This document shows positions 1-6,197 of a stretch of 11,622 nucleotides of DNA, in pieces (position 1 is the first letter of the stretch; each line of letters begins with the position of its first letter). Below the pieces are notes generated by a model. The model made no database searches, had not been told where the DNA came from, and saw only the letters and a program-made list of their open reading frames with translations. The DNA comes from DAOTXL01 sp034434895. GTDB lineage: Bacteria > Chloroflexota > Anaerolineae > JAAYZQ01. The translations under genes were made by a program, and so were the position numbers. The stretch is from NCBI GenBank assembly GCA_034434895.1, contig DAOTYI010000099.1, positions 1 through 11,622 of the forward strand, read 5' to 3'.

Positions 1-759
1 ACCCTGGCGGCCAACATCGGGGCCACTGCCCAGGCCCAGATCGAGGCGTTGGAACCGGGGCCGGTGGGCAATGTCGCGGCAGCCACCATCAACGTGGTCG
101 AGACGGCGGCGCTGCGGGGCAAGGTGCGCGTCATCAACGAAAGGCCCACTCAGGGGGGCGGGGTGAAACAGGTCGGCGTGGTCACCCGGGCCGATATGGA
201 CCGCCTCAAGGCGCAGCTCCTGCAACAACTCCAGCAACGGGCCTACGTGGAGCTCCAGAGCCGGTTGGGCGATCAGGAGTTCATGCCCCCGGAGTCCATG
301 ACCGTCGAGATCCTGACCGAAGTCTATGATCAGTTCCTCGATGCCGAGGCAGACCTGTTACACCTGCAGATGCGCATCCTGGCCAGCGGCACGGCTGTGG
401 ACCAGGCCAATGTCAACCTGCTGACCTACGAGGCGCTGAAAAAAGAGATCCCGACCACCTATGCCCTGCGTTCAGACGAGATCACCTTCAGCCTCGACCC
501 GCAGGTGCGCATGGAGGGGCGGAGTGTGATCCTGAAAGCGTCGGCATCGGCCCCTCTGGTCGCCGACCTGGATCGTGGGGCGGTCCGCTCGGCTGTGGCC
601 GGGTTGACGGCCGAGGAGGCCGTGCAGCTTCTCAGCCGTTCCTTCTCCCTGGGAGCCCCGCCGGTGGTGGAGATCGAGCCGGATTGGATCAAACGGTGGG
701 AGTGGCTGGACCGTGTCCCGTTCCTGCCCTTCCGCATCCAGGTGGTCGTGTTGGAATAA
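1..759 (+). CDS. Baseplate J/gp47-like protein, C-terminal part (5' end outside window)
   Basis: The reading frame is open from base 1 to the TAA at 757-759, giving 252 residues of a longer protein; a TTG at 49 is only an internal codon. Seen: a GPVGNVAAATI stretch (local residues 20-30), then VRVINERPTQGGG, then a helix-rich stretch, and a proline-rich end PFLPFRIQVVVLE. The G-x-GNV-x-A and N-x-x-PT-x-GG pattern is the hallmark of the baseplate J-like family, whose phage and contractile-injection members form baseplate wedges. In Chloroflexota, proteins of this kind occur as single chromosomal genes beside ruvX, and their role there is not known to me. No other tail, sheath or tube gene is visible, so a complete injection machine is not supported here. 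It is followed 3 bp later by ruvX, which suggests co-transcription. Family fairly sure, function unknown. Confidence 0.72.
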   Translation, partial: TLAANIGATAQAQIEALEPGPVGNVAAATINVVETAALRGKVRVINERPTQGGGVKQVGVVTRADMDRLKAQLLQQLQQRAYVELQSRLGDQEFMPPESMTVEILTEVYDQFLDAEADLLHLQMRILASGTAVDQANVNLLTYEALKKEIPTTYALRSDEITFSLDPQVRMEGRSVILKASASAPLVADLDRGAVRSAVAGLTAEEAVQLLSRSFSLGAPPVVEIEPDWIKRWEWLDRVPFLPFRIQVVVLE

Positions 760-762
760 CCG

Positions 763-1209
763 ATGGCCCGGAAGTTGTTGGCGTTGGATGTGGGTGAGAG
801 GCGGATCGGCGTGGCCGTGTCGGATGCGAGCGGTTCGATCGCCACGCCGCTGACCGTCTTCCGCCGGGCGTCAAAGGCGGAGGATTTCGCCCGGATTGCA
901 GCCCTGGCGCGGGAGCAGGCGGCCGGCGGGTTGGTGGTCGGGCATCCGCTGAACGATGACGGCAGCGCCGGCCCTCAGGCGCGGCGGATCGAACGGTATG
1001 CGGCGGCCCTGACGGAGGCCCTGCGGGCTGTCGGGTTGGACCTGCCCCTGCTGTTGTGGGATGAGGGCCTCTCCACCCGGCGGGCGCAGGAGGCGATGAT
1101 CGCCGCCGGGCGCAAGGCGCGGGATCGGCGGAAGCGGATTGATGCGGTGGCGGCAGCTGTGATTTTGCAAGACTATCTCGACCTGCATCGAGAGGAGGGG
1201 ATCTCTTGA
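763..1209 (+). CDS. ruvX: Putative pre-16S rRNA nuclease / Holliday junction resolvase RuvX (YqgF)
   Basis: The 148-residue product has the usual length of YqgF/RuvX, a cytoplasmic RNase H-fold nuclease. Family members cleave Holliday junctions in vitro and are implicated in maturation of the 16S rRNA 5' end. Seen: the first strand LLALDVGERRIGVAVSD with the acidic residue D9; the GHPLNDDGS loop at 60-68; WDEGLSTRRAQ with E101; and RIDAVAAAVILQDYL with D127. D9, E101 and D127 form the expected metal-binding triad, so the enzyme looks intact. The ATG lies 3 bp after the upstream stop. Its TGA (1207-1209) overlaps the TTG start of mltG in a TTGA junction, so the two genes are translationally coupled. 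The ruvX-mltG pairing is common in several bacterial phyla. Confidence 0.95.
   Translation: MARKLLALDVGERRIGVAVSDASGSIATPLTVFRRASKAEDFARIAALAREQAAGGLVVGHPLNDDGSAGPQARRIERYAAALTEALRAVGLDLPLLLWDEGLSTRRAQEAMIAAGRKARDRRKRIDAVAAAVILQDYLDLHREEGIS
1193..1198 (+). promoter_or_regulatory. Ribosome binding site supporting the TTG start of mltG
   Basis: AGGAGG inside the end of ruvX sits 7 bases before the TTG at 1206. No ATG with a comparable site lies nearby, so this motif decides the start and supports coupled translation with ruvX. Confidence 0.8.
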
Positions 1210-2507
1210 GCTCTTTGCTCCTGTGGGTCAAAGTGGCCGGGTTGGCCTGGGTCGGGGCGCTGTTGCTGCTCTTGCTGGCCGAGGTCCGCTGGTTGCAACG
1301 CCTGGTCCCCGATTGGCTGCGCAACCTGTCCCGCCTGGTGGTCCTGGTCGGCACGGTCGGGGTGTTGACCTTGACCGTCCTTTTTGGCGTGCGGGTGATG
1401 GTCAGTTCGTGGCAGGCCCGGGCGCAAACCGGAACCGGTCCAACGCTGGACCTGTCCTTCGAGTCAGCCGATGCGTTTTTCCTGAGCCTGTATCTGAGTA
1501 TGCACCAGGCGGAGCTGAATCGGCCGGCGGGCGATGATCCGACGCCGGTGAGCTTTGTCGTGCAACCGGGGGAGACGGCGGCTCAGGTGGCGATGCGGCT
1601 GGAGGAGGAGGGGCTGGTCGTCAACGGCGAGGTTTTCCGCCGTTTTATGGCCTATCATGGCCTGGACCGCAGCCTGGAGGCGGGAACTTTTATGCTGCGG
1701 GCGACCATGACCATGCATGACATCGCCCAGGCGTTGCAGCATGGCGGGGCAAACACGGTTACGGTGACCATCCCGGAAGGCTGGCGGGCAGAGCAGGTGG
1801 CCTGGTTGCTGGAACAGCAAGGGTTGATGCGCAGCGACGATTTTATGGCCCTGGTGCGCAGCGGTCGGTTTGACTATTCCTGGCTGGCCAGCCGCCCGGC
1901 CGGCGCTTCCCTGGAGGGGTTTTTATTCCCCGATACCTATCAACTGCCCCAGGAGGTCAGCCCCACGCTGGTCATCGAGCTGATGTTGTCCAACTTTGAC
2001 ATCCGGGCAGCCCCTGAGATCGAGAGCCGCCTGGCCGGCAAGACGATTTTCGACCTGAATCAGGGGGCGTACCGGCCGCTGACGGTCTATGATGTGGTGA
2101 CCCTGGCTTCTATCGTCGAGCGCGAGGCGGTGGTGCCGGAGGAACGGCCCCTGATCGCCAGCGTCTACCTGAATCGGCTGAACCCGGCCTATGTCGAGGA
2201 GACAGCCCTCCGCCTCAGCGCCGACCCGACGGTGCAGTATGCCAAAGGCTTCGATCCGGCCACAGGCAACTGGTGGAACCCCATGCTCCCCGGCGAAGGA
2301 CAGACACTGGATTCGCCCTACAATACCTTCAAGGTACAGGGGCTCCCGCCCGGACCGATCTGCAGCCCTGGCCTGGCCTCTATCCTGGCCGTCCTGGATC
2401 CGGCAGACACGACCTACCTCTATTTTCACGCCATTGGCGATGGCTCACACGTATTCGCCTCCACGTTGGAGGAACATCTGCGCAATCAGGAAAAATACGG
2501 GCCGTAA
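1206..2507 (+). CDS. mltG: Endolytic murein transglycosylase MltG (YceG family)
   Basis: This 433-residue membrane enzyme is predicted to cut nascent glycan strands in peptidoglycan, releasing 1,6-anhydro-MurNAc ends and limiting strand length. Seen: two hydrophobic segments (about 5-25 and 42-67), a LysM-like subdomain with VQPGETAAQVA (119-129), then the YceG catalytic domain to the end. Within the latter are FPDTYQLP (241-248), the catalytic ASIVEREA motif (301-308, with E305 matching the family's essential Glu), DPTVQYAKG (340-348), the NTF...GLPPGPICSPG segment (373-389) and DPADTTYLYF (398-407). Canonical MltG has a single N-terminal membrane helix, so the first hydrophobic segment is an extra. 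The TTG start overlaps ruvX by 4 bases and has a strong ribosome binding site. The next gene may begin 10 bp after the stop. Confidence 0.95.
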   Translation: MSSLLLWVKVAGLAWVGALLLLLLAEVRWLQRLVPDWLRNLSRLVVLVGTVGVLTLTVLFGVRVMVSSWQARAQTGTGPTLDLSFESADAFFLSLYLSMHQAELNRPAGDDPTPVSFVVQPGETAAQVAMRLEEEGLVVNGEVFRRFMAYHGLDRSLEAGTFMLRATMTMHDIAQALQHGGANTVTVTIPEGWRAEQVAWLLEQQGLMRSDDFMALVRSGRFDYSWLASRPAGASLEGFLFPDTYQLPQEVSPTLVIELMLSNFDIRAAPEIESRLAGKTIFDLNQGAYRPLTVYDVVTLASIVEREAVVPEERPLIASVYLNRLNPAYVEETALRLSADPTVQYAKGFDPATGNWWNPMLPGEGQTLDSPYNTFKVQGLPPGPICSPGLASILAVLDPADTTYLYFHAIGDGSHVFASTLEEHLRNQEKYGP

Positions 2508-2508
2508 A

Positions 2509-2609
2509 AGGGGCAGGATGCAGGAGGCAGAAGGCAGGAGGCAGGATGCAAGATGCAAGGGGGCAGGCCTCTTGCCTCTTCTCTCTTGCCTCTTCCTCCT
2601 TTCTTCCTG
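2509..2609 (+). repeat. Heptamer tandem repeat tract, purine arm then pyrimidine arm
   Basis: Starting 2 bases after the mltG stop there are eight purine-rich units (2509-2565): AGGGGCA, GGATGCA, GGAGGCA, GAAGGCA, GGAGGCA, GGATGCA, AGATGCA and an 8-base AGGGGGCA. After GG come six pyrimidine-rich 7-mers (2568-2609): CCTCTTG, CCTCTTC, TCTCTTG, CCTCTTC, CTCCTTT, CTTCCTG. The arms are partly complementary: 2558-2565 can pair with 2573-2580 (8 bp including two G-U) around a 7-base loop. The tract contains the ATG (2518) and encodes nearly all of the lipoprotein signal of the next gene. The 7-bp period is read directly; its origin is unknown. Confidence 0.75.
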
Positions 2610-3156
2610 TAGCTTTCCGGGCAGCGTCCAACCCACAGTCAAGATCGGCCTGTCGGCACCCTTTGAGGGGCGCTACCGTGACCTGGGCTATGAGGTGCTC
2701 TACGCCGTGCGGCTGGCTGTGCGGGAGCGGAACAGGGCGGGGGGGATTGATGGGCGCTACCTGGTGGAATTGGTGGCCCTGAACGATTTTGGCGAGCCGG
2801 CAGAAGCGGTCTGGCAGGCCCGGGAGATGGCCGCCGATGCGAGGGTGCTGGGGGTGTTGGGCGGCTGGTCGGCTGAGAGCGCTCAGGTGGCCGCGGCCGA
2901 ATATGAACGGTTGGGGCTGGCCTTTCTGGCCCCCAACACCGATTGGACGCGGGTCGAATCCCGGCCTCCAGGGTCCGCCGATCCGGACCTGGTGGCCGGC
3001 TATATGGCCCTGTCAGGGGGTGTGCCGCCGGGCCAGGCGGCGCTGTGGGCCTACACCGCGGCCGGGAAACTGCTGGATGCCCTGGAGGCGGCGGCCCGCG
3101 CTGAGGGTTGCCCCACCCGGCCTGCCGTCCGCAGTCAGATAGCAGATATTAGATAG
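2518..3156 (+). CDS. Shortened type-I periplasmic-binding-protein-like lipoprotein (probable degenerate ABC transporter substrate-binding protein)
   Basis: The product has 212 residues. Seen: a lipoprotein signal with hydrophobic LLPLLSCLFLLSSC ending in a lipobox Cys31. Then comes the N-lobe of a branched-chain-amino-acid-type binding protein: VKIGLSAPFEGRYRDLGYEV, an Asn/Gly GGIDGRYLVELVALNDFGEP stretch, and VLGVLGGWSAESAQ. After GLAFLAPNTDW the sequence passes within about 20 residues to a segment that normally lies near the C-terminus (DLVAGYMALSGGVPPGQAALWAYTAAGKLLDAL). Full family members have about 350-400 residues, so the central part of both lobes seems to be missing in frame. The last residues (from about SQIADIR) and the TAG come from the 7-bp repeat array. 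The ATG at 2518 follows AGGGG by 4 bases; a TTG at 2572 is an alternative start. No permease or ATPase gene is nearby. Ligand binding is doubtful; it may be a decaying gene. Confidence 0.6.
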   Translation: MQEAEGRRQDARCKGAGLLPLLSCLFLLSSCSFPGSVQPTVKIGLSAPFEGRYRDLGYEVLYAVRLAVRERNRAGGIDGRYLVELVALNDFGEPAEAVWQAREMAADARVLGVLGGWSAESAQVAAAEYERLGLAFLAPNTDWTRVESRPPGSADPDLVAGYMALSGGVPPGQAALWAYTAAGKLLDALEAAARAEGCPTRPAVRSQIADIR

Positions 3157-3226
3157 CAGATATTAGATAGCAGATATTGGATAGCAGATATTAGATAGCG
3201 GATATCGGGAATTGGGAATCAGAGTT
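3131..3226 (+). repeat. Heptamer array, AT-rich block (alternating GATAGCA / GATATTA)
   Basis: From 3138 the sequence alternates GATAGCA and GATATTA five times (14-bp composite, also read as AGATAGCAGATATT at 3137-3206). The fourth and fifth copies carry substitutions. Two GGAATTG/GGAATCA units (3208-3221) follow, then GAGTTTG leads into the next block. The 7-bp register is unbroken from about 3131. The TAG of the preceding gene (3154-3156) lies in this block. Confidence 0.9.
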
Positions 3227-3444
<218 letters not shown>

Positions 3445-3460
3445 TGTTCTTGAGGAACTA

Positions 3461-4657
3461 ATGCGTATTCTAATGTTTTCCTGGGAATATCCCCCCTATG
3501 TCGTTGGGGGCCTGGGCAAACATGTGGCCGAACTTCTTCCCCCTCTGGCCCGCTTGCCCGGCCTGGACCTCCACCTGGTCACGCCGCGTTGGGGAGGCGG
3601 TGCGCCGGTGGAGCAGGTGGAACAGGCCACCATCCATCGGGTGGATCCGCCCGTCACCGAGGGCGATTTTTACACCCGCGCCTGGCAGACCAATCTGCGC
3701 CTGGAAGAATATGCCCGTCGCCTGTGGCAGGAGGCCGGCCCGTTCGACCTGGTCCATGTCCACGACTGGTTGGTGGCCTTTGTGGGAGTGGCTCTCAAGC
3801 ATGGGTACAGGGTTCCGCTGCTGAGCACCATTCACGCCACGGAACGGGGCCGGGGCCGAGGGAGCCTGGGTAGTGACCAGGCACGGGCCATCCACCATGT
3901 CGAATGGTGGCTGACCTACGAGTCGTGGCGGGTGATCGCCTGTAGCGGCTATATGCGCGACGAGATAGTCGGGTATTTCACCTGCCCCCGCGACAAGATT
4001 GACATCATCCCCAACGGCGTGGATGCCACTCGCTTTGACCGGCTGCAAGGCCAGGACCTGACCCATTTTCGCCACATGTACGCCCTGCCGTTTGAGCAGA
4101 TTGTCTTCAACGTGGGGCGAGTGGTCTTGGAGAAGGGGGTGCAGGTGCTGGTCAGGGCCATGCCCCTCGTCCTGACCCAACAGCCTTCGGCCAAGCTGGT
4201 CGTGGCCGGCAAGGGGCCAGAGCTGGAGCCGTTGCGCTCCCTGGCCTGGAGCCTGGGGGTGGGAGAAAAGATCCTGTTCACCGGCTTTATTTCCGATGAC
4301 GACCGCGACCGCCTGTTCAAAATCGCCGACTGCGCCGTTTTCCCCAGCCTGTACGAACCGTTTGGCATTGTCGCCCTGGAGGCGATGGCGGCCAGGTGCC
4401 CGGTGGTAGTCAGCGAGGTGGGAGGGTTGAAAGAGGTGGTCAGGCACGCCGAGACCGGCATCACCGTGTATCCCGACAATCCTGCCTCTCTGGCCTGGGG
4501 CATCGTCCACACGCTCCAACACCCGGAGTGGGCAGCGGCCAGGGTGGCCAACGCCTATCGTATGGTCTGCCAGGAGTACAACTGGGAGCGCATCGCCCGG
4601 ATGACCCAGGAGGTCTATCGCCGGGTGATTGCCGAACGGGCGATCACGAACTGGTGA
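3461..4657 (+). CDS. GT4-family glycosyltransferase (glycogen synthase-like GT-B fold)
   Basis: A 398-residue cytosolic or membrane-associated retaining glycosyltransferase with two Rossmann-like domains. The N-terminal acceptor domain opens with FSWEYPPYVVGGLGKHVAEL (7-26) and contains LVHVHDWL (97-104). The C-terminal donor domain has IPNGVDATRFD (183-193), NVGRVVLEKG (217-226) with R220 and K225 at the usual phosphate-contacting positions, and EPFGIVALE (299-307), the E-x7-E motif of this clan. Length and motifs are complete. The GGLGKHV loop resembles bacterial and archaeal glycogen synthases, but many envelope and glycolipid transferases share it, so donor and acceptor cannot be named. 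The ATG follows GAGG (3452-3455) by 5 bases; that site starts only 8 bases after the heptamer array. It converges with the phosphorylase gene. Confidence 0.88.
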   Translation: MRILMFSWEYPPYVVGGLGKHVAELLPPLARLPGLDLHLVTPRWGGGAPVEQVEQATIHRVDPPVTEGDFYTRAWQTNLRLEEYARRLWQEAGPFDLVHVHDWLVAFVGVALKHGYRVPLLSTIHATERGRGRGSLGSDQARAIHHVEWWLTYESWRVIACSGYMRDEIVGYFTCPRDKIDIIPNGVDATRFDRLQGQDLTHFRHMYALPFEQIVFNVGRVVLEKGVQVLVRAMPLVLTQQPSAKLVVAGKGPELEPLRSLAWSLGVGEKILFTGFISDDDRDRLFKIADCAVFPSLYEPFGIVALEAMAARCPVVVSEVGGLKEVVRHAETGITVYPDNPASLAWGIVHTLQHPEWAAARVANAYRMVCQEYNWERIARMTQEVYRRVIAERAITNW

Positions 4658-4660
4658 AAC

Positions 4661-4677
4661 GCCAGGCAGGGCCTGGC
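4661..4677. terminator. Hairpin between converging genes, possible bidirectional terminator
   Basis: GCCAGG and CCTGGC form a perfect 6-bp stem with a 5-base loop, filling most of the 21-base gap between the glycosyltransferase stop and the phosphorylase stop. There is no T-run on either side, so intrinsic termination is uncertain. Confidence 0.4.
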
Positions 4678-4678
4678 C

Positions 4679-5992
4679 CTATCCTCTGTCGGCGACAATC
4701 TGATGGATGAGCGGCGGCGGCTTGACCGGCCTGTCGCTCCATTCGTAGGCCGCCAGCAGGCGCTGCCGGGCGCCCGACAGCCTGGCCTCGTCGTTGGCGT
4801 GGATGGTGAACAGCGGCTGGCCGGCCACCACCTGGTCGCCGATCTTGGCGTGGAGCACAACCCCCACCGCGTGGTCAATGCGGTCCCCCTTTTTGGCCCG
4901 CCCCCCTCCCAGCAACATCGAGGTCAGGCCCACTTCGCGGGCATCCAGGGCGGCTATATAGCCGGAACGGGGGGCCGCTACCTCCTCGACGTAGCGAGCA
5001 GCAGGCAATCGCTCCGGTTCATCCACACAGGCCAGGTCTCCACCCTGGGCGGCGATCCATTCCCGGAACCTGGCCAGCGCCTGCCCCTCATCGAGCAACC
5101 GTTCCAGACGGGCCACAGCTTCGGTGGCGTGTTGCGCCTGACCGGCCAGCAGGAGCATCTGACCGGCGATGGTCAGGCAGTGCCGGCGAAAATCGGCCGG
5201 CCCCTGGCCATGGAGGGTGTCCAGCGCCTCCCGCACCTCAAGGGCGTTGCCCACCGCCCGGCCCAGGGGCTGGTTCATGTCCGAGATAACGGCCCGTACT
5301 CGACGGCCCAGCTCCTGGCCAATGTCCACCATCAACGTGGCCAAGGCCAGGGCCTCCTCTTTGGTCCGCATGAAGGCTCCCTGCCCAACCTTGACATCGA
5401 GGACGATGCCATTGGCACCAGCCGCGATCTTTTTGCTCATGATCGAGCTGGCGATGAGCGGCAGGCTGTCCACCGTGGCTGTCACATCCCGCAGGGCATA
5501 CAGTTTGCCGTCGGCCGGCACCAGCTCGGCCGACTGGCCGACCACGGCGATGCCCACCGACTTGAGCTGGGCGCGGAACTGATCGACCGTCAGCCCGGCC
5601 TGAAAGCCGGGGATCGATTCCAGCTTGTCGAGGGTGCCGCCGGTAAAGCCCAGGCCCCGTCCCGACACCTTGCCGACATACACCCCGGCGGCGGCTACCA
5701 GTGGGGCGACAACCAGGGTTGTTTTGTCCCCCACGCCGCCGGTCGAATGCTTATCGGCTACAAACGGAGCCACATCTTGCAGGTCCAGTTGTGTCCCTGA
5801 ACGGACAATGGCCTTGGTCAGGTCAATCGTCTCCTGACGGTCCATGCCCCGCAGCAGGACCGCCATCAGCCAGGCAGCGATCTGATAGTCAGGGATCGTC
5901 CCCTGGGTAAACCCCTGGACGAGAAAATCAATCTCTTCCGCGCTGAGCGCCATGCCATCTCGCTTGCGGGCGATAATGTCCACCGTTCGCAT
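4679..5992 (-). CDS. pdp: Pyrimidine-nucleoside phosphorylase / thymidine phosphorylase
   Basis: This cytosolic salvage enzyme splits thymidine, deoxyuridine or uridine with phosphate into the base and (deoxy)ribose 1-phosphate. The chosen ATG at 5992 gives 437 residues, the family's normal length, and the typical start MRTVDIIARKRDG. Seen: phosphate-binding KHSTGGVGDKTT (81-92); the family signature SGRGLGFTGGTLDKLES (110-126); SSIMSKKIAAGANGIVLDVK; and a C-terminal alpha/beta domain with biotinyl-like APRSGYIAALDA. An earlier in-frame ATG at 6028 would place the promoter inside the gene and adds residues unlike the family. The ribosome binding site AGGAGGG lies a few bases before the start. 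The sequence does not settle thymidine-only (deoA) versus broad pyrimidine specificity (pdp); the general length and form favour the broad type. It diverges from trmFO. Confidence 0.93.
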   Translation of the reverse strand: MRTVDIIARKRDGMALSAEEIDFLVQGFTQGTIPDYQIAAWLMAVLLRGMDRQETIDLTKAIVRSGTQLDLQDVAPFVADKHSTGGVGDKTTLVVAPLVAAAGVYVGKVSGRGLGFTGGTLDKLESIPGFQAGLTVDQFRAQLKSVGIAVVGQSAELVPADGKLYALRDVTATVDSLPLIASSIMSKKIAAGANGIVLDVKVGQGAFMRTKEEALALATLMVDIGQELGRRVRAVISDMNQPLGRAVGNALEVREALDTLHGQGPADFRRHCLTIAGQMLLLAGQAQHATEAVARLERLLDEGQALARFREWIAAQGGDLACVDEPERLPAARYVEEVAAPRSGYIAALDAREVGLTSMLLGGGRAKKGDRIDHAVGVVLHAKIGDQVVAGQPLFTIHANDEARLSGARQRLLAAYEWSDRPVKPPPLIHQIVADRG

Positions 5993-6009
5993 TTCACCCT
6001 CCTGCTTCC

Positions 6010-6038
6010 AGTATAACACAATCTGCAAGAAAAGTCGA
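6010..6038 (-). promoter_or_regulatory. Extended -10 promoter for the nucleoside phosphorylase
   Basis: On the minus strand: TCGACT (-35-like, 4 of 6), a 17-base spacer, then TATACT (5 of 6) preceded by TG-T, an extended -10. The predicted start is near 6003, leaving a leader of about 11 bases that holds the ribosome binding site. Confidence 0.7.
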
Positions 6039-6100
6039 GCCGTGCCACGAGGGGAAAGCCGGTGGTGATTGGGACACGGATGACGCTGATTTCCAGGAGT

Positions 6101-6142
6101 TTACCCCTTACCCCCCTTATCCTTGCTCCCTTATCCCCTATT
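6101..6142 (+). repeat. Short degenerate heptamer tract in the trmFO promoter region
   Basis: TTACCCC occurs twice in tandem (6101-6114) and CCTTATC twice 14 bases apart (6115, 6129), with CTTGCTC between, so six units keep a 7-bp step. The tract ends 5 bases before the trmFO -10 element. It is short and imperfect, so chance pyrimidine richness is possible. Confidence 0.4.
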
Positions 6143-6153
6143 TGTGGTATAAT
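6123..6153 (+). promoter_or_regulatory. Extended -10 promoter for trmFO
   Basis: TATAAT at 6148-6153 is a perfect -10 preceded by TGG (extended form). A weak -35 candidate TTGCTC (6123-6128) is 19 bases upstream. The predicted start is near 6160. Confidence 0.75.
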
Positions 6154-6163
6154 GGGGAGTACA

Positions 6164-6179
6164 GGCTCAAGCCTGAGCC
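6164..6179 (+). other. Leader hairpin ahead of trmFO
   Basis: GGCTCA and TGAGCC form a perfect 6-bp stem with a 4-base loop, located between the predicted transcription start and the ribosome binding site. It could modulate initiation or mRNA stability; no known riboswitch class is recognised. Confidence 0.45.
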
Positions 6180-6197
6180 GTGTCTTTGGAGGGGGCA

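Noticed and set aside
3470..4522. Long open frame (350 codons) on the minus strand within the glycosyltransferase gene
   Set aside because: It mirrors a gene with clear GT4 motifs, has no recognisable domain and no ribosome binding site; GC-rich codon use opens the opposite strand.
4703..5800. Open frame of 365 codons on the plus strand opposite the nucleoside phosphorylase
   Set aside because: The minus strand carries the full phosphorylase with all motifs; the plus reading has no domain signal.
5993..6028. Upstream ATG (6028) for the nucleoside phosphorylase
   Set aside because: It would put the extended -10 promoter inside the gene, adds residues not typical of the family, and the ribosome binding site points to 5992.
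6061..6100. Remnant of an ACGGATGAC-type dispersed repeat
   Set aside because: Only one partial copy is seen, too little to call a repeat.
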